This document shows, piece by piece, positions 61,350-64,000 of a stretch of DNA of 64,000 bases. The notes beneath the pieces were generated by a model, which had not been told where the DNA came from, did no database searches, and saw only the letters and a list, made by a program, of their open reading frames with translations. Within the stretch, counting starts at the first letter, position 1. Each line of letters starts with the position of its first letter. This stretch comes from Streptomyces cynarae (GTDB lineage Bacteria > Actinomycetota > Actinomycetes > Streptomycetales > Streptomycetaceae), in assembly GCF_025642135.1 (NCBI RefSeq), contig NZ_CP106793.1, positions 806,001 to 870,000 of the forward strand. Direction: 5' to 3'. A program made the translations under genes and the position numbers.

Positions 61350-61739
61350 TCACACGTGGCCGGGGCCGCCGCTGCCGAAGCCGCCGCTGGAACCCGGATG
61401 CCAGCGCTTGCGGTGCTGATCGTCGCACCGCTTGGACGCCGCATGGTGGAGCTGGTAGGGCATGAGCCGGTCGCTCTCCTGTCCCGCGATCGGCATCTCC
61501 TCGGGCTCCCGGACCTCGCGCTCCTCCAGGACCGGCCCGCCGTCGGGCAGGCGCGGATGCTCATCGGGGCGGGGCGGTGCGGGTTCCCGGTCGCGGACGG
61601 ACATGCCGAGCCGGACCGCCCAGACCAGCGCTCCGGCGACGATCACGCCCACGAGAATGAAGAACACGCTGAGCATCCACTGGGAAGCAACGCGGTCGTC
61701 GCGAGCAGCAGCCTGTATTGCAAAGCCCACCGTATTCAT
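61350..61739 (-). CDS. DUF6479-like membrane protein
   Basis: 129 residues. One membrane helix, MLSVFFILVGVIVAGALVWA, then LGMSVRDREPAPPRPDEHPR and REPEEMP, a pattern usual in DUF6479 proteins of Streptomyces. The C-terminus is His/Gly-rich. Function unknown. It starts at ATG 61739. Confidence 0.65.
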   Translation of the reverse strand: MNTVGFAIQAAARDDRVASQWMLSVFFILVGVIVAGALVWAVRLGMSVRDREPAPPRPDEHPRLPDGGPVLEEREVREPEEMPIAGQESDRLMPYQLHHAASKRCDDQHRKRWHPGSSGGFGSGGPGHV

Positions 61740-61849
61740 ATGTTGACGATACCCCGCTCGAAGGGAATGCGCGCGGAGAGTATTTCCTGGTCAACCCGTG
61801 AATCACTGTGCAATTACGGGTGGCGTGTATCGGGGCGTGGATTTTGAAT

Positions 61850-63178
61850 TCAGATCCGGTATGTGCGCAGTGAGGGCGTCGCCAAGGCCAGGACCAGGGT
61901 CGCCGCGATGACCAGCAGGCCACCGCCCGCGATGGCGGCCCGAGCGCCGAGGACCGAGCCGGCGGTGCCGTGGAGCGCGTCGGCGAGGCGTGGTCCGCCC
62001 GCCACGACGACCGTGAACACGCCCTGCATCCGGCCGCGCATCTCGTCGGTGGCCGCCGACAGCAGGATCGCGCCGCGGAAGACCATCGAGACCATGTCGG
62101 CCACACCGGCGAGCGCCAGGAACGCGACGGCCACCCAGAGGTTCGTGGTCAGGCCGAGGCCGGTGATGGCCGCGCCCCAGCCGATCACCGCTGCGATCAC
62201 CATGAGGCCGTGGCGGCGGGCGCGGGAGAACGTGCCGGACAGCAGGCCGCCGAGCACCGCTCCGACGGGGATGGCGGCGAACAGCAGGCCGAGGGCCAGT
62301 CCCTCCCCGTAGGGCGCGAACGTCTGCGCGGCGAGTTGGGGGAACAGGGCGCGGGGCATGCCGAGCACCATGGCGATGATGTCGGCGAGGAAGGACAGCA
62401 GCAGCACCTTGTGGAGGGAGATGTAGCGGAAGCCCTCGGCGATCGCCTGCCAGCCCGCCCGGCTGTTCGCCGCGGCCGCCTGGGGCGGCAGGGCGGGGAG
62501 CCGGACGACCGCCCACACCGTGGCGCACAGGGCGAGGGCGTCGATCAGGTAGAGCTCGGACAGGCCGATCACGGGGATCAGGGCGCCGGCGAGGAGGGGT
62601 CCGGCCACCAGGCCGGTCTGCATGACGGTGGAACCGAGGGCGTTGGCGGCGGGGAGTTCGTCCGCCGGGACGAGACGGGCGATGGAGGCGTTGCGGGCCG
62701 GGGAGTTGAGGCCGAAGAAGGCCTGCTGGAGGGCGAGCAGCACCATCAGGACGACGACCGATCGCAGGCCGGTGGCGGCCTGCACCCAGAAGAGCACCGA
62801 GGTGACGGCGAGGCCGGAGTTGGTGATCAGCAGCAGCCTGCGGCGGTCCATGCTGTCGGCGATGGCGCCGCCCCACAGCGCGAAGAGCGCGAGCGGCAGC
62901 AGGCCGGCGAGGCTCGCGTACCCCACCCACGCCGACGAGCCCGTGATGTCGTAGATCTGCTTGGGCACGGCTACCGCGGTGAGCTGGCTGCCGACGGCAG
63001 TGACGATCGTCGAGGACCACAGGCGGCGGTAGGCGGGGCGGCGCAGCGGGCGGGTGTCCATCGCCCAGCGCCGCCAGCCGCGAGCCCTGGCCCGTGCCGG
63101 TTGCGGGCCCTCTTGCGGGGCCGCTCCGTTGTCGGTCGTGCTCTCGCTCGTGTCCACGGACTTCCTTGCCTCGTACAC
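61850..63178 (-). CDS. MFS transporter, EntS-like
   Basis: 442 residues and about twelve helices. RRPAYRRLWSSTIVTAVGSQ, LTAVAVPKQIYDITGSSAWV, and GGAIADSMDRRRLLLITNSG, with the helix 2-3 loop motif, point to the enterobactin-exporter-like MFS_3 family. No siderophore genes are near. Start GTG 63178, with GTG 63157 as an alternative. Confidence 0.88.
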   Translation of the reverse strand: MYEARKSVDTSESTTDNGAAPQEGPQPARARARGWRRWAMDTRPLRRPAYRRLWSSTIVTAVGSQLTAVAVPKQIYDITGSSAWVGYASLAGLLPLALFALWGGAIADSMDRRRLLLITNSGLAVTSVLFWVQAATGLRSVVVLMVLLALQQAFFGLNSPARNASIARLVPADELPAANALGSTVMQTGLVAGPLLAGALIPVIGLSELYLIDALALCATVWAVVRLPALPPQAAAANSRAGWQAIAEGFRYISLHKVLLLSFLADIIAMVLGMPRALFPQLAAQTFAPYGEGLALGLLFAAIPVGAVLGGLLSGTFSRARRHGLMVIAAVIGWGAAITGLGLTTNLWVAVAFLALAGVADMVSMVFRGAILLSAATDEMRGRMQGVFTVVVAGGPRLADALHGTAGSVLGARAAIAGGGLLVIAATLVLALATPSLRTYRI

Positions 63179-63270
63179 GTTTCAATTCCGGGTTCACTAT
63201 CACCGATCCGCGCGACGGACGGACACCCGGGTCGCTCCTGCGGCCTCGGCGGGCCGGGAACGGCGGCGCC

Positions 63271-63882
63271 TCAGGCGCCGGCGACGAGCATGCCGCCGGT
63301 CGCGATCATCGTCGCCGCCACCAGGCCGTCCAGGACGCGCCAGGAGGACGGGCGGGACAGGAAGCGGGCGAGCAGCCGGGCGCCGAAGCCGAGCGAGGCG
63401 AACCAGCACAGGCTGGCCAGGGCCGCGCCGAGACCGAAGGTCCAGCGCAGCGCGCCGTGGCCGGCCGCGATGGAACCGAGCAGGAAGACGGTGTCGAGAT
63501 AGACGTGCGGATTGAGCCAGGTCATCGCCAGGCAGGTGAGGACCGCACGCCTCCAGGAGCGCTCGGAGGCGCCCTCCACCCGCAGCACGGAGGGCCGCAG
63601 GACCCGGCGGGCGGCCAGAGCGCCGTAGCAGAGCAGGAAGGCACCGCCGATCCAGCCGACCGCGGTCAGCGCCGCGGGCCAGGCGGCCACGAACGCGCCG
63701 ACCCCGCCGACGCCCAGGGCGATGAGCGCCGCGTCGGACAGGGCGCAGATGCCGACCACGGCGAGCACGGCCTCCCGGCGGATGCCCTGGCGCAGGACGA
63801 AGGCGTTCTGGGCGCCGATCACGACGATGAGGGACAGGCCGGTGCCGAACCCGGCGGCCAGGGCGGTCAGTGCGTGGGGCAT
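63271..63882 (-). CDS. LysE/ArgO-family amino-acid exporter
   Basis: 203 residues, about six helices. GTGLSLIVVIGAQNAFVLRQ is the LysE signature; GICALSDAALIALGVGGVGA and TWLNPHVYLDTVFLLGSIAA complete the pattern, which points to export of basic amino acids. It is divergent from a LysR-type regulator, as in lysE-lysG and argO-argP pairs. Confidence 0.92.
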   Translation of the reverse strand: MPHALTALAAGFGTGLSLIVVIGAQNAFVLRQGIRREAVLAVVGICALSDAALIALGVGGVGAFVAAWPAALTAVGWIGGAFLLCYGALAARRVLRPSVLRVEGASERSWRRAVLTCLAMTWLNPHVYLDTVFLLGSIAAGHGALRWTFGLGAALASLCWFASLGFGARLLARFLSRPSSWRVLDGLVAATMIATGGMLVAGA

Positions 63883-63919
63883 GCAGGGGACGCTAAGGAG
63901 GAGCGGCGTCCGAAGTACA

Positions 63920-63945
63920 GCTAAATGTTCTTACGTACCATTAGC
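63920..63945. promoter_or_regulatory. Inverted repeat in the lysE/LysR intergenic region
   Basis: GCTAAATG and CCATTAGC flank ten bases; AT-rich and centred between the divergent genes, as expected for a LysG-type binding site. Confidence 0.5.
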
Positions 63946-63952
63946 CGACGTG

Positions 63953-64000
63953 ATGACGGAGCTTCCCCTGGACCAGGTGCGGACCCTGCTCGCGGTGGTG
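63953..64000 (+). CDS. LysR-family regulator, first 16 codons (cut by window edge)
   Basis: ATG 63953 (or GTG 63950) opens MTELPLDQVRTLLAVV, matching the first helix of LysR proteins such as LysG/ArgP. The gene continues outside the window. Position next to lysE fits a LysG-type activator. Confidence 0.75.
   Translation, partial: MTELPLDQVRTLLAVV

Noticed and set aside
1..64000. tRNA, rRNA, IS element or prophage genes
   Set aside because: No cloverleaf-like sequence, transposase or integrase translation was noticed; a tRNAscan or transposase profile search would settle this.

Overview
This window is a very GC-rich actinobacterial chromosome segment, almost certainly Streptomyces. Codons are strongly biased to G or C in the third position, GTG starts and 4-base ATGA/GTGA overlaps are common, and the families present (DUF397 plus XRE/DUF5753 pairs, DUF574 methyltransferase, DUF5133, DUF6479, DUF1360, RsbRST with SpoIIE phosphatases, LAxTG surface anchors) are typical of that genus. 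I see no rRNA, tRNA, CRISPR array, insertion sequence or prophage.

Layout. 1-6.7 kb: start of an MGDG-synthase-type glycosyltransferase (cut by the window edge), an SDR, two DMT-type membrane proteins around a polysaccharide deacetylase, a DUF1360 protein and a GH15 hydrolase. 7.2-18.4 kb: a nearly continuous + strand operon for a surface or secreted glycan. It holds a UXS-like sugar epimerase/decarboxylase, a carbamoyltransferase, GT2, GT9 and GT4 glycosyltransferases and a bacterial heptose-nucleotide pathway (GmhA, HldE, GmhB-like). 18.8-23.8 kb: an MFS exporter, a small charged protein, cytochrome bd oxidase (cydAB) and a DUF2795 protein. 23.9-27.7 kb: a second, opposite-strand glycan operon (epimerase, GT9, two GT2) with paralogues of the first. 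28-36 kb: exopolyphosphatase, a strong terminator and a 24-bp minisatellite, polysaccharide pyruvyl transferase, FN3K-type kinase, N-formylglutamate amidohydrolase, DUF2000, an Lrp regulator, a collapsed alginate lyase gene with its surface anchor, and hypothetical proteins.

36.5-43.5 kb is a stress-signalling block: a stand-alone STAS protein, then an overlapping RsbR-RsbS-RsbT-(ATPase/PP2C)-SpoIIE operon, plus two further anti-sigma-type ATPases. 43.7-46.5 kb carries a DUF397/XRE pair and a DUF574 methyltransferase. 46.6-50 kb holds a secreted SGNH esterase with sugar-repressor-like operators, a peroxiredoxin and a secreted pectate lyase.

50.1-54.0 kb is the best candidate for an undescribed system. 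Two near-identical-leader peptides of 71-72 residues are followed by a membrane M50-type HExxH protease with a possible PqqD-like N-terminal domain and by a secreted Cys-containing protein, all on the minus strand. Each peptide gene is followed by a long perfect hairpin. A divergent HTH regulator gene faces the first peptide gene, and its promoter region carries TGTCCAA repeats. This has the shape of a peptide maturation (RiPP-like) cassette, but the product is unknown. 54.2-64 kb is ordinary accessory content: small proteins, MarR with an alpha/beta hydrolase, a GT39-like membrane glycosyltransferase, a short ATP-dependent DNA ligase, DUF6479, an EntS-like MFS protein, and LysE divergent from a LysR-type regulator.

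A striking technical point: at least nine genes before 28.2 kb are broken by single missing bases, most of which can be placed in C4-C5/G4-G5 runs. Restoring one base at each repairs the protein, so these look like sequence errors rather than true pseudogenes, although the sequence alone cannot prove it.
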